Of a stretch of DNA of 43,314 nt, positions 1-8,937 are shown one piece after another. The position numbers were made by a program, and so were the translations under genes. The DNA is from an uncultured Lachnospiraceae bacterium (lineage in GTDB: Bacteria; Bacillota; Clostridia; Lachnospirales; Lachnospiraceae). The DNA is taken from positions 1 through 43,314 of the forward strand of contig CAJUJG010000030.1 of assembly GCA_910586715.1 (NCBI GenBank), read 5' to 3'. The notes beneath the pieces are model-generated. The model saw only the letters and a program-made list of their open reading frames with translations. It ran no database searches and had not been told where the DNA came from. The stretch's first letter is position 1, and each line of letters opens with the position of its first letter.

Positions 1-141
1 ATAATTTGGCAACATAAGAAGGTGTAAGGACAACATCATTCAACTTATCTTGTGAGAACCCCAGCCATCCATACATTTCATTGAACAACTGATGTTAGAA
101 TATGTAACCCCACCTTTTCCTTGACATAACCCTTAATCTCC
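1..141 (-). pseudogene. fragment of N6-adenine DNA methyltransferase (HsdM-like), runs off left edge
   Basis: Reading leftward just after the rlmD stop, one frame gives TYEEIKGYVKEKVG...ILTSVVQ and then a stop; a shift of frame continues as NEMYGWLGFSQDKLN, then DVVLTPSYVAKL to the window edge. The second stretch matches the conserved segment ahead of the SAM-binding motif in type I restriction M subunits and related N6-adenine methylases (pattern LTPxYVxxL). The catalytic motifs would lie outside the window. No start codon or ribosome site precedes it, and the two halves are in different frames, so it is most likely a remnant. Family assignment rests on motif recall only; the remainder of the gene could still be intact to the left. 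Confidence 0.55.
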
Positions 142-1563
142 TCATAAGTTTACTTCCACCTCAATATGATGCTCGGCATTCAGTTTGGACAACAGACATA
201 CCGCTTCCACATGCACCGTCTGTGGAAACATATCCACCGGACAAATCCGTTTTAGTTCGTACCCATTTGCACATAGATATTTTACATCCCGCGCCAGTGT
301 TGCGCTGTCGCAGCTGACATATACAATTCTTTTAGGCGCCATTTTTATCATCGTGGAAAGACATTCCCCGTCACACCCTTTTCGGGGAGGATCGACACAG
401 ATAACATCTGCATAAAGCCCTTTCTCCTCATATAATTGGGGAAGAAGCACTTCTGCCTTACCCTCGTAAAACTCAACATTCTCAATATGATTTCGTTCCG
501 CATTTTTCTTGGCATCCTGCACTGCCTGCGCCACAATTTCAATGCCATAAACCTTTTTTGCTTTTTGCGCCATAAAGAGGCTTATCGTTCCGATACCGCA
601 ATATAAATCACAAACCGTCTCTTTCCCTGTAAGACCTGCATATTCCAATGCTGCATTATAAAGTTTTTCCGTTTGAATTGGGTTAATCTGATAAAAAGAA
701 AGAGGTGAAATCGAAAAACAAATCCCATTAATAACATCGGTTATCGAATCTTTACCCCAAATCACATGACATTCCGGTCCCATGATAACATTGGTTCGTT
801 TCTTATTCACGTTTATTGATATGCTTTTCATGCCTTTAATTTTTGACAGTGCATCTGCCAATTGATTGTAAAATGGAATTGTGTCCCCGTTAATAACCAC
901 ACACACCATCAATTCGCCCGTAGCAAATCCTTTGCGTATTAATATGTGTCTTACCAACCCCAAACCTGTTGTTTCATCATACGCTGAAATCTTATTCTCT
1001 TTCATATATTTTATAATTGTCTCAAGGATTTCTCTATTTTCTTCTACACCGAGTGCACAATCCGTATTTGGAATAATAACATGCGTTCTTGTTGCGTAAA
1101 ATCCTGCGATAATCTCACCATTCTTGTCTGTTCCTATTGGAAATTGTGCCTTATTTCGATAATGATAAGGCGTTTGTCCCAAAGAATTCATCCCTATAAC
1201 AGGTTCCATTATTTTTTCAAGCGTTTCTTGCGGAAATCCCCCGATACGCTGCATGTTATTCATAACTTTATTCATTTTAAATGCCAGCTGCTTTTCATAA
1301 TTCAGCGCTTGTATTTGACAGCCCCCACACTGTTTGTAAAATTGGCATATCGGGTCTGTTCGTTCTGATGAAGGTACAATAATACGCATCAGCCTTGCAT
1401 ATGCATACCCTTTTTTCACTTTCATTATTTTTGCCTCTATTTTATCTCCAATCACAGAATCCTTAACAAAAAAGGCAAAACCGTCCTTTTTTCCGATGCC
1501 TTCACCATCAATCCCCATATCATCAATAACTAATGTTATTAAATCATCTTTTTTATACTCCAC
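142..1563 (-). CDS. rlmD: 23S rRNA (uracil-5-)-methyltransferase, RlmD/RumA family
   Basis: SAM-dependent enzyme that makes 5-methyluridine in 23S rRNA (TrmA/RlmCD superfamily). An N-terminal TRAM-like beta domain (about residues 1-60) is followed by a Cys cluster (C73, C79, C82) typical of the 4Fe-4S site, the SAM motif CDLYCGIGT, the DPPRKG motif and the nucleophile Cys in YVSCDSATLARD. I chose the GTG at 1563, which has GGGAGG five bases upstream and gives 473 aa, a usual length. The open frame extends upstream to 1677, but that extension is translated from a dispersed repeat (see 1597-1746) and reads like junk. A methylase fragment abuts its 3' end. Clostridia and other Firmicutes carry several such paralogues, so the exact target uridine is not certain. 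Confidence 0.9.
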   Translation of the reverse strand: MEYKKDDLITLVIDDMGIDGEGIGKKDGFAFFVKDSVIGDKIEAKIMKVKKGYAYARLMRIIVPSSERTDPICQFYKQCGGCQIQALNYEKQLAFKMNKVMNNMQRIGGFPQETLEKIMEPVIGMNSLGQTPYHYRNKAQFPIGTDKNGEIIAGFYATRTHVIIPNTDCALGVEENREILETIIKYMKENKISAYDETTGLGLVRHILIRKGFATGELMVCVVINGDTIPFYNQLADALSKIKGMKSISINVNKKRTNVIMGPECHVIWGKDSITDVINGICFSISPLSFYQINPIQTEKLYNAALEYAGLTGKETVCDLYCGIGTISLFMAQKAKKVYGIEIVAQAVQDAKKNAERNHIENVEFYEGKAEVLLPQLYEEKGLYADVICVDPPRKGCDGECLSTMIKMAPKRIVYVSCDSATLARDVKYLCANGYELKRICPVDMFPQTVHVEAVCLLSKLNAEHHIEVEVNL

Positions 1564-1596
1564 TTGAACCTCCCACTTGTCAATATCTGCATCCAA

Positions 1597-1746
1597 AGTC
1601 AACACCCCCGCAACAAGCTGACGGGGCATCAAACTTGCAACGCAGCAGAGCTGCGGGGTATGTGACCCTCGCGGCATTCGCCAAATGTCTGCAAAAGCAG
1701 TTCCTTACTTTTACAGCCGCCTGGCTCATTGCTCGAGGGAATCAAT
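1597..1746. repeat. dispersed repeat, family 1, copy A
   Basis: About 150 bp that aligns over its length with 38424-38570 in the same orientation. Shared blocks include GGGGCATCAAA / GGGACATCAAA, a GCAGCA(A/G)AGCTGC palindrome, TGACCCTCGCGGCA, and an end block CACCTGACTCGTTGCTCG versus CGCCTGGCTCATTGCTCG. Copies differ at many positions and by small indels, so it is an old repeat. It lies between rlmD and yhaM, over the probable rlmD promoter region, and causes the spurious N-terminal extension of the rlmD frame. Confidence 0.75.
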
Positions 1747-1754
1747 AAACTATG

Positions 1755-2699
1755 TTAATCCTCGCTGCTTTTTCTAAGATTCGACTCAAACAGCCTGTTA
1801 AATCCAAGCCATCCTGTTTCCTGTGTGGAATCAAGCAGCTCTGTAAAGGTTTCCATTTTTGCGTCCGTGTTATCCGCATAAGTCAGTGCGACAGCCTCTA
1901 TAATTGCAGGCTTTTTCGGAGAGCCAAACTCATATTCGCCGTGATGTGAAAGGATGCAGTGCTTGAGCTCCATTTCTAACAGGGGTGGAAACCCGGCAAT
2001 CTCACGAATCTTTTCTCCTATCATTTCGGAGCCGATAACGATATGTCCTAAAAACTGCCCTTCGTCGGTATAGTCGTTCGTTGGAAATGCGCTAATCTCC
2101 CGCACTTTTCCTATATCGTGGCAAATCGCTGCAGTCAGCAGCAAATCCCGTTTTAAAACAGGATAGGCGGTGCAATAGTAATCGCATAATTTTGCAACTC
2201 CAAGCGTATGCTCTAAAAGTCCGCCAATAAAACCGTGATGAACGGATTTTGCAGCCGAAGCTTTCTTAAAACGTCCTGCAAAGGCTTCGTCATCTGCAAA
2301 AAACTTCTGAAGCAGCGTTTTCAGATATGTATTTTGGACACTATTAATAAGCTGCAGAAGCTGTGCATACATTTCATTTATGTCTTTTTTGCTCACGGGC
2401 ATATATTCCCGCTCGTCGTATTCGCCCTCGGCACATTTGCGCACGCGTTTTACATTGACTTGGAGCGCCCCGTTAAAGCTTGTGACTTCCCCATAGACTT
2501 CAATATAATCCATCGCATCAAAATCGGCAATTCCGGCATTATTCGGGTCCCATATCTTCGCGTCGAGAGTTCCCGTCTTGTCCTGTATAATCACGTTGTC
2601 ATAGCTCTTTCCGTTCTTTGTCACCGCAGAGCTTTTGAACTTGCAAAAATAAATGTCAAACACTCTGTCTCCGTCCTTATAGTCTTTAATATACTTCAT
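1755..2699 (-). CDS. yhaM: 3'-5' exoribonuclease YhaM family (OB fold + HD domain)
   Basis: 314 aa, the normal length for the YhaM family, which trims short single-stranded RNA (and DNA) 3' ends in the cytoplasm. The N-terminal 90 residues form an OB-fold nucleic-acid binding domain (IQDKTGTLDAKIWDP is the typical strand-turn-strand segment). The HD phosphohydrolase domain follows: HHG at 154-156, EHTLG with H164, and the metal-binding HD at H194-D195 in CHDIGKVREI, then HxxLSHHGEYE further on. The ATG at 2699 has GGAGG six bases upstream (GGAGGATTAAAATG). It stands downstream of no obvious partner; rlmD follows it after the repeat. Confidence 0.9.
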   Translation of the reverse strand: MKYIKDYKDGDRVFDIYFCKFKSSAVTKNGKSYDNVIIQDKTGTLDAKIWDPNNAGIADFDAMDYIEVYGEVTSFNGALQVNVKRVRKCAEGEYDEREYMPVSKKDINEMYAQLLQLINSVQNTYLKTLLQKFFADDEAFAGRFKKASAAKSVHHGFIGGLLEHTLGVAKLCDYYCTAYPVLKRDLLLTAAICHDIGKVREISAFPTNDYTDEGQFLGHIVIGSEMIGEKIREIAGFPPLLEMELKHCILSHHGEYEFGSPKKPAIIEAVALTYADNTDAKMETFTELLDSTQETGWLGFNRLFESNLRKSSED

Positions 2700-2780
2700 T
2701 TTAATCCTCCATTCTTAATCTCATTTTTCAGTCCAGCTCCCATCGACAAGTTTCAATAAGCATACCAATTTAATTACACA

Positions 2781-4208
2781 CTAATCTCTATGCACAGGCT
2801 GCACAGTGAATGTCATCTCCTCATAGGAATCGCCGCTTGCCCTTTGTACGACAATTTTCAGATTTCGGTCAATCACGGCGGTACGCAAAGCATTCATATA
2901 GTCGGAAGGACTGCGGATTTCCTGCGTCCCTACCTGCACAATAATGTCCCCTTTCTGCATTCCGTTCAGCATAGCAGGGGAATCCATATCAATATCAAAA
3001 ATATATGCTCCTTGGGGCAGTCCCATCTCAATTTTTGCCTGCGACGTGATGTCCTGCGTGTAAATGCCAAGGTAGGGAATGTCTTCACCGTTTGAAAGCT
3101 TTGTTATCATTCCCTTCAATTCCGTGATTCCAACTGCCGAAAGCAGATTTTTTGTGTCGGAATTGTTGTAGCTATTATCAATCATACCGATTACTTCGCC
3201 CTCAAGACTGACAAGGATGCCGCTCGGATTTTCACTTGCGTAAATATCCGTCGTAATCAGCTTATATTCATTGTCGGCAAGCTCCACATTATTCCCTTTT
3301 GATGTGATAATTCCGTAACATACGTTATCTTTGTATCCAAACAAATTCCCGATGGCAATTACAGGTTTACCTACAATCCCTGAGGGCGCAGAGCTGCCAA
3401 GAACTGCAACTGACACGTAATCAAGTGTCGCGCTGCCTACATACTTCAAATCCACTGCAAGCACTGCCAAATCCGTGTTTTTGTCATACTTTTTTATCTC
3501 CGCATCTGCGTTTACTCCGTTGCAGAATGTCACCCGTATGCTTTCCGCCACGCCAAGCGGTGATTTCCTTGCCAAAATCAAAAGCTCCCGATTATTATTC
3601 GCGATAACCACGCCGGCTGTCGTTCCTTCACTTTGATAAGTGTTATTAAACCAATCCACATCAGAATGAACTGCCGTAACTGTCACCATGCTGGAAGAAA
3701 TGTCCTTATAAGTCTGATACAGTTCTTCATATTGTGCCTGATATGGCTTTAAAGCAAGTTCCTGCGTATCGTCCTCCGGTATGCTCTCAGTTTCGGGCGA
3801 TCCGCTTTCCGGCACATTGTCCGTATCGGAAACCGCTACGGTCTCCGTAGATATATTTTCCTGCGAAGACGATTGCGTACTCTGTGTTTCCTCACTCCCC
3901 TGCGAAGGCTGCATTGAACCGCCTTCCGTAAGCATATCCTCGGGAAGCATCTCTTCCTGTTCCGGAGGGAAGGTTACGACTTCAGGCGCCTCCTCGGGAT
4001 AAAGCCAGTTATTGAGCACCGGCTCCAGCAGCAAAAACGACAGACACGCAAGCAGTCCGAAAAGCACTGCCATCATTGCCGTTATAATCGTCTTTCTTAG
4101 GAGTTTTTTCTTATTTATAGGGCGTTCCTTTATCTTTTCCTGCAAAAAGTCAAAATCGCTCGCCGTATCATGGTTTTTTATTTCTTCATTCCTTTTTTTA
4201 TCCGCCAT
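2781..4208 (-). CDS. membrane-anchored HtrA/DegP-like trypsin fold + PDZ protein, probably protease-dead
   Basis: 475 aa from the ATG at 4208, chosen because GGGG lies nine bases upstream; an upstream TTG at 4250 is less likely. A cytoplasmic basic head is followed by one membrane segment (about residues 38-62), a Ser/Glu/Thr-rich linker to about 145, a trypsin-like HtrA fold to about 375 and a C-terminal PDZ domain (GAYIFDIDMDSPAMLNGMQKGDII). The HtrA Asp motif (KNTDLAVLAVD) is present. The segment that normally carries the catalytic His (TNNHV) reads GVVIANNNRELLIL with no His, and the GNSGG serine loop reads SENPSGIL, one residue short. So I infer an inactive S1C relative, perhaps a chaperone or sensor at the cell surface. 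It diverges from the gene at 4388. Confidence 0.8.
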   Translation of the reverse strand: MADKKRNEEIKNHDTASDFDFLQEKIKERPINKKKLLRKTIITAMMAVLFGLLACLSFLLLEPVLNNWLYPEEAPEVVTFPPEQEEMLPEDMLTEGGSMQPSQGSEETQSTQSSSQENISTETVAVSDTDNVPESGSPETESIPEDDTQELALKPYQAQYEELYQTYKDISSSMVTVTAVHSDVDWFNNTYQSEGTTAGVVIANNNRELLILARKSPLGVAESIRVTFCNGVNADAEIKKYDKNTDLAVLAVDLKYVGSATLDYVSVAVLGSSAPSGIVGKPVIAIGNLFGYKDNVCYGIITSKGNNVELADNEYKLITTDIYASENPSGILVSLEGEVIGMIDNSYNNSDTKNLLSAVGITELKGMITKLSNGEDIPYLGIYTQDITSQAKIEMGLPQGAYIFDIDMDSPAMLNGMQKGDIIVQVGTQEIRSPSDYMNALRTAVIDRNLKIVVQRASGDSYEEMTFTVQPVHRD

Positions 4209-4255
4209 TCTATTCTGCCCCTTTGTCCGATATCTTTTCTTTTTGCCCAACTCTT

Positions 4256-4284
4256 AGTATATCTGATAGCCCTATCGCGGTCAA
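4256..4284 (-). promoter_or_regulatory. sigma-A promoter for the HtrA-like gene
   Basis: On the minus strand TTGACC and TATACT are separated by 17 bases, with the -10 about 48 bases upstream of the chosen ATG at 4208. Confidence 0.75.
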
Positions 4285-4301
4285 TGGTTTCATTTAGAGA
4301 G

Positions 4302-4330
4302 TTGCGCTTCGATGCATTATCCGTTATAAT
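4302..4330 (+). promoter_or_regulatory. sigma-A promoter for the membrane protein gene at 4388
   Basis: TTGCGC and a perfect TATAAT are separated by 17 bases. The -35 is 17 bases from the -35 of the divergent promoter, so the two are back to back and could share a regulator. Confidence 0.75.
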
Positions 4331-4387
4331 TTCTATAAAAAATGGAAACAGATTGTGCAGTTTTAGATAAAGAGAGATTCAATTAAA

Positions 4388-6448
4388 ATGAAAAAACAGA
4401 AGAATATAAATTGGAAACAAACCGCAATTGCCGCAATTATCATATTAGCGCTTGAGATTTTTGTATGGAACCATTCTTTTTGGCTTACATCAGAATATAA
4501 TCCGATTCGCGTTGATAAAATTTATACGGAAACAGGACAGCTTTTGGAAACAGGCACTGATTACCAAATTGGTGACAATTCTTATTTGGAAATCCGGGAT
4601 ATCGATCAAAATGTAAAAAACATTTATTTCAATATTGGAACGCACAAAGAACCCGATCGAAATGTCCTGACGATTCGGTTAAATATGATTGACGAAGGAA
4701 ATCAAGAATATTATGGTGTAGATAATAGAGTGATTTCTCCCTTATTGGATAAATGCAATTATATATCCGTCTATCCTTATGGAAATTTGAAATCGCTAAA
4801 GATAACCTTTCCGCGTGAAAAAGAAACAACGATTACCATTAAAAACATTATTTTAAACCAACCAGTGCCATTATTCTTTTCTGTAGAACGGGTTTTGGTT
4901 ATGTGTTTGTTCTATTTTTTAATCAAAACATTATTTTTCAAGCCATATGAAACATATTACCAGCAGAATTCGAAAAAATGCAAATCGATAACATTTGCTA
5001 TTTTTCTTATATGCATCGCTCTGATTGTACCATTAACTTTAATCGGAAACGACCGTAACGGGCTTGCCACCATGGACAAATACACAGATCTAACCCATTC
5101 GCTTGCCAATGGCATGGTGAGCGTAGTTGAAAATGCGGATGAACGGCTTTTGGCAGCGGAAAATCCATATGACAAATCGGAGCGAACTGCATTAGGCGTT
5201 GGTGGATATAAATGGGATTATGCCTATTTTAATGGTAAAATATATGTCTATTTTGGCGTTATTCCCGTTATTTTAACGTATCTGCCTTACTATCTGCTTA
5301 CGGATTCAGACCTTCCGCATATTGTTCCTTATCTGATTTTTTTAATCGGGCTTATTGCCGGAGCGTTTAAACTGACAGATGCCTTAGTATGCAAATACTG
5401 CCAAAAAATACCTTTAAAATTATATTATCTGTTTCAAATTACATTTATGCTGGGAATTGGCACACTGATCTTTGCCAAACGGGTCTGTATATATAATATG
5501 GCGATTATGGCAGGACTTACATTTACTGTATGGGGTTTGTATTTATGGATAAGCAGTTTATCAGATGCGAGCCTTCCCAAAATGTGGAAAGTTGCGGCAG
5601 GCTCACTCTGTATGGCGCTGGTCGCAGGATGCCGTCCACAGCTTTTAATTGCCAGCTTTCTTGCGCTGCCAATTTTTGCCGGACAAGGGAAAAAAATATT
5701 CCGGGAACTAAAAGCAAAAGAGAATGTCAGTAAACATTTATTGGTTTTAATACTTTTTTGTCTCCCCTATATAATAACAGCCGTTTTTCTTATGTGGTAC
5801 AATGCCGCCCGGTTTGGCTCACCATTTGATTTCGGTTCCACTTATAACCTGACAACTAATGATATGACGAAACGCGGATTTCATATTGCGCGATGGGTTT
5901 CCGGTTTATGGTATTATTTATTCCAACCGCCATCTGTCAATATTGAGTTCCCATACATTGGCACAACGTCGTTCCATACTGCATATCAGGGAAAAACAAT
6001 TTATGAATCCGGTATCGGCGGTATTTTTGCAACAAATCTGATTTTACTGCCCTGCCTTCTTTTTTACAAATACCGCGCAAAATTCAGAGAAAAAAAAGTT
6101 TTTCTTTTTATCTGCTCTAATCTGATTGGCGCAATTTTAATTGTCTGTGCAGACGTGCAGATGGGAGGACTTTTAACAAGATATACTGCGGATTTTACCC
6201 TTATGTTTTATCTTGCAACGTACATGATACTATTTACGTTTATTGACGAATATTACAGTCAAAGCAATACGCTTATATGCAGCATTCCCCAAACAGTATG
6301 GTGCCGTACGCTCGCACTGCTATGCTGCATCACATGTCTGTACTTGATTTTATCCGTCTTCTCGCTTTATGTTTCGGGCGATTATGACGCCTACCGCCCG
6401 GTATGGTATTATCATATGAAAGAACTTTGGGGGTTATTTGATGTATAA
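4388..6448 (+). CDS. polytopic membrane protein, glycosyltransferase-C-like
   Basis: 686 aa. One membrane helix near residues 10-30 is followed by a beta-rich, presumably extracytoplasmic segment of about 120 residues and then roughly ten further hydrophobic helices. The loop after the third helix carries DRNGLATMDKYTDL and the block YKWDYAYFNGKIYVYFGV precedes a PYYLL turn, a pattern I associate with uncharacterised clostridial membrane proteins related to GT-C fold lipid-sugar-dependent glycosyltransferases. No nucleotide-sugar motif is visible. The ribosome site (AGAGAG) is weak. It ends 74 bases before mutS2 and may be co-transcribed with it. Function not recognised; cell-surface glycan modification is a guess. 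Confidence 0.75.
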   Translation: MKKQKNINWKQTAIAAIIILALEIFVWNHSFWLTSEYNPIRVDKIYTETGQLLETGTDYQIGDNSYLEIRDIDQNVKNIYFNIGTHKEPDRNVLTIRLNMIDEGNQEYYGVDNRVISPLLDKCNYISVYPYGNLKSLKITFPREKETTITIKNIILNQPVPLFFSVERVLVMCLFYFLIKTLFFKPYETYYQQNSKKCKSITFAIFLICIALIVPLTLIGNDRNGLATMDKYTDLTHSLANGMVSVVENADERLLAAENPYDKSERTALGVGGYKWDYAYFNGKIYVYFGVIPVILTYLPYYLLTDSDLPHIVPYLIFLIGLIAGAFKLTDALVCKYCQKIPLKLYYLFQITFMLGIGTLIFAKRVCIYNMAIMAGLTFTVWGLYLWISSLSDASLPKMWKVAAGSLCMALVAGCRPQLLIASFLALPIFAGQGKKIFRELKAKENVSKHLLVLILFCLPYIITAVFLMWYNAARFGSPFDFGSTYNLTTNDMTKRGFHIARWVSGLWYYLFQPPSVNIEFPYIGTTSFHTAYQGKTIYESGIGGIFATNLILLPCLLFYKYRAKFREKKVFLFICSNLIGAILIVCADVQMGGLLTRYTADFTLMFYLATYMILFTFIDEYYSQSNTLICSIPQTVWCRTLALLCCITCLYLILSVFSLYVSGDYDAYRPVWYYHMKELWGLFDV

Positions 6449-6522
6449 TACTTTTTATGATAAACTAAATATCAATAATAAGAAGAAAGAGAACACTTGC
6501 GCTTGGAAAGGAATGACAAAAC

Positions 6523-8922
6523 ATGAACGAAAAAGCATTACGAATACTCGAATATCATAAAATTATAAATCTTCTGACAGACAAAGCCACCTCCGCCCCC
6601 GGCAAGGAGCTTTGCCGTGTCCTAAAGCCCATGACGGACATTGAGAAAATCGAAGAAGCGCAGCGGCAGACTGCCGACGCATTCTCACGCTTAGTCAAAG
6701 GCGACCGCGCAAACTTTAGCGGAAACACAGACATCAGCTACAGCATTAAGGCGTTGGAAATCGGCAGCGCGCTTTCCGCCGCCGAACTGCTGAAAATTGC
6801 CGCGTCCCTTGCCTGTGCCGCAAGGGCAAAAGCATTTTCGCGCACGGAACGCGATGACGAAATTGAAGACAGCCTGCAGCGCTTTTTTGCAAACCTTGAG
6901 CCATTAACACCATTACAAAATGAAATCAACCGCTGTATTTTATCGGAAGAAGAAATTGCCGACGATGCAAGCGCTGCACTAAAGCATATCCGGCGCAGCA
7001 TCAGTCTTACCAATGATAAAATCCACAGTCAGCTCACCAACATGGTAAACGGAAGTTACCGCACATATCTTCAGGACGCCGTTATCACCATGCGCAACAA
7101 CCGCTACTGTATTCCGGTGAAATCAGAGCACAAAGGAAACGTTCCCGGTATGATTCACGACCAGTCTGCAACCGGTTCCACACTGTTTATCGAACCAGCT
7201 GTTATTGTAAATTTAAACAATCAGCTCAAAGAGCTTGCAATGCAGGAGCAAGATGAAATTGAAAGAATTCTTGCAGAATTAAGCGCAAATGCAAGTGATT
7301 TTACCGAGGAGCTTGCAAATAATTATCGTCTTTTGACGATTTTGGACTTTATTTTTGCTCGTGCAGCACTTGCAATTGACATGAATGCATCACGTCCGTT
7401 ATTTAATAACAAGCGATACATTAACATTCGCAAAGGAAGACATCCGTTATTGAGCAAAAAAACAGTCGTTCCGATTGATGTCCATTTGGGGGCAGACTTT
7501 GATCTTTTAATTGTAACCGGACCAAACACCGGAGGAAAAACTGTCTCTCTAAAAACAGTCGGACTTTTTACACTGATGGGACAATCCGGGCTGCACATTC
7601 CCGCACTTGACCGTTCGGAGCTTGGTGTATTTACGGAGGTATATGCAGATATTGGCGATGAACAAAGCATTGAACAGAACCTCTCTACATTTTCGGCGCA
7701 CATGACAAATACCATTTCCATATTAGACCGTGCCGACGAACATTCTCTGTGTATCTTCGACGAGCTTGGCGCAGGCACCGATCCCACAGAGGGCGCAGCG
7801 CTTGCAATTGCAATTTTAAAACATCTGCATGGCAGAGGCATCCGTACAATGGCAACCACACATTACAGTGAACTAAAAGTTTTTGCACTCACAACACCTT
7901 ATGTCGAAAATGCCTGCTGTGAGTTTGATGTGGAAACGCTCCGCCCTACCTACCGGCTTTTAATCGGAATCGCCGGCAAAAGCAACGCATTTGCAATTTC
8001 TTCAAAGCTTGGACTTCCCGATGAAATTATCGCATCCGCAAAGGAACATATCAGTGAGGAAGAAGAAAGCTTTGAAGATTTACTAGCCAATCTTGAAGAG
8101 AGCCGCCGCACAATCGAAAAAGAACGCAGCGAAATCCAAAGCTATAAATCGGAAATCGCTTCCCTCAAGCAGCGGCTGGAACAAAAACAGGAGCGGCTGG
8201 ACACACAAAAGGACAAGATTTTACGCGAGGCAAACGAAGAAGCGAGAAGAATTCTTCAGGACGCAAAGGATGTTGCGGATGAAACCATCCGAAATTTCCA
8301 AAAAGCAAACAGCCAAACTTCCATAAAAGATTTAGAAAAAGCGCGCACAAAAGTACGGGATAAAATTAGTGAAAAAAATAACAAATTGAGCATTACAGAC
8401 ACAAAGCCTACACACAAGCTGCTAAAACCAAGTCAGTTAAAGCCAGGCGATTATGTGAAAGTCGTGACAATGGGACTCAAAGGCACCGTCTCGACACTGC
8501 CGGACGCAAAAGGCGATTTATTTGTACAGTGCGGCATTATACGCTCCAAGGTAAATATTAAGGATTTGGTGCTTGCACAGGAAGAAACCATGTCCGGCAT
8601 CGCAAGCTATAAGAAACGCTACGGCGGTATGAGCTCCGGCTCCGGTTCCAACCGCATTTCCATGTCAAAAGCCGCCACGCTCTCACCGGAAATCAATCTA
8701 TTGGGCAAGACGGTTGACGAAGCAATTGCGGAGCTTGACAAGTATCTCGACGACGCATATTTATCCCACGCGCCCAGCGTCCGCATTGTTCACGGAAAAG
8801 GCACAGGCGCACTCCGGCAGGCTGTTTCGCAGCATTTAAAGCGCGTTTCCTATGTGAAATCTTTTCATTTGGGAGAATACGGAGAGGGCGATGCAGGTGT
8901 TACAATTGTAGATTTTAAATAG
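6523..8922 (+). CDS. mutS2: MutS2 ATPase/nuclease (RqcU-type ribosome collision factor)
   Basis: 799 aa, full length for MutS2. It has the MutS core and clamp regions, Walker A GPNTGGKT at 333-340, the signature STFSAHM, Walker B IFDELGAGTDPTEG, a long coiled coil (about 510-640) and a KOW-like segment followed by the C-terminal Smr domain (INLLGKTVDEA, HGKGTGALR). It lacks the mismatch-recognition N domain of MutS1. Family members restrain recombination in some bacteria and in Bacillus split collided ribosomes; which role dominates here cannot be read from sequence. The start has AAAGGA 11 bases upstream. A response regulator follows 15 bases downstream, so the two are probably one transcript. 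Confidence 0.95.
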   Translation: MNEKALRILEYHKIINLLTDKATSAPGKELCRVLKPMTDIEKIEEAQRQTADAFSRLVKGDRANFSGNTDISYSIKALEIGSALSAAELLKIAASLACAARAKAFSRTERDDEIEDSLQRFFANLEPLTPLQNEINRCILSEEEIADDASAALKHIRRSISLTNDKIHSQLTNMVNGSYRTYLQDAVITMRNNRYCIPVKSEHKGNVPGMIHDQSATGSTLFIEPAVIVNLNNQLKELAMQEQDEIERILAELSANASDFTEELANNYRLLTILDFIFARAALAIDMNASRPLFNNKRYINIRKGRHPLLSKKTVVPIDVHLGADFDLLIVTGPNTGGKTVSLKTVGLFTLMGQSGLHIPALDRSELGVFTEVYADIGDEQSIEQNLSTFSAHMTNTISILDRADEHSLCIFDELGAGTDPTEGAALAIAILKHLHGRGIRTMATTHYSELKVFALTTPYVENACCEFDVETLRPTYRLLIGIAGKSNAFAISSKLGLPDEIIASAKEHISEEEESFEDLLANLEESRRTIEKERSEIQSYKSEIASLKQRLEQKQERLDTQKDKILREANEEARRILQDAKDVADETIRNFQKANSQTSIKDLEKARTKVRDKISEKNNKLSITDTKPTHKLLKPSQLKPGDYVKVVTMGLKGTVSTLPDAKGDLFVQCGIIRSKVNIKDLVLAQEETMSGIASYKKRYGGMSSGSGSNRISMSKAATLSPEINLLGKTVDEAIAELDKYLDDAYLSHAPSVRIVHGKGTGALRQAVSQHLKRVSYVKSFHLGEYGEGDAGVTIVDFK

Positions 8923-8937
8923 AAAGAGGGAAACGCA

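Noticed and set aside
1564..1677. N-terminal extension of rlmD
   Set aside because: It is translated dispersed repeat; the GTG at 1563 has a proper ribosome site and gives the family length.
2235..2759. 174-codon open frame on the plus strand across yhaM
   Set aside because: Antisense shadow of yhaM with no start signal or family.
7323..7859. 178-codon open frame on the minus strand inside mutS2
   Set aside because: Antisense shadow; Ser/Ala/Lys-rich with no motif, no ribosome site.
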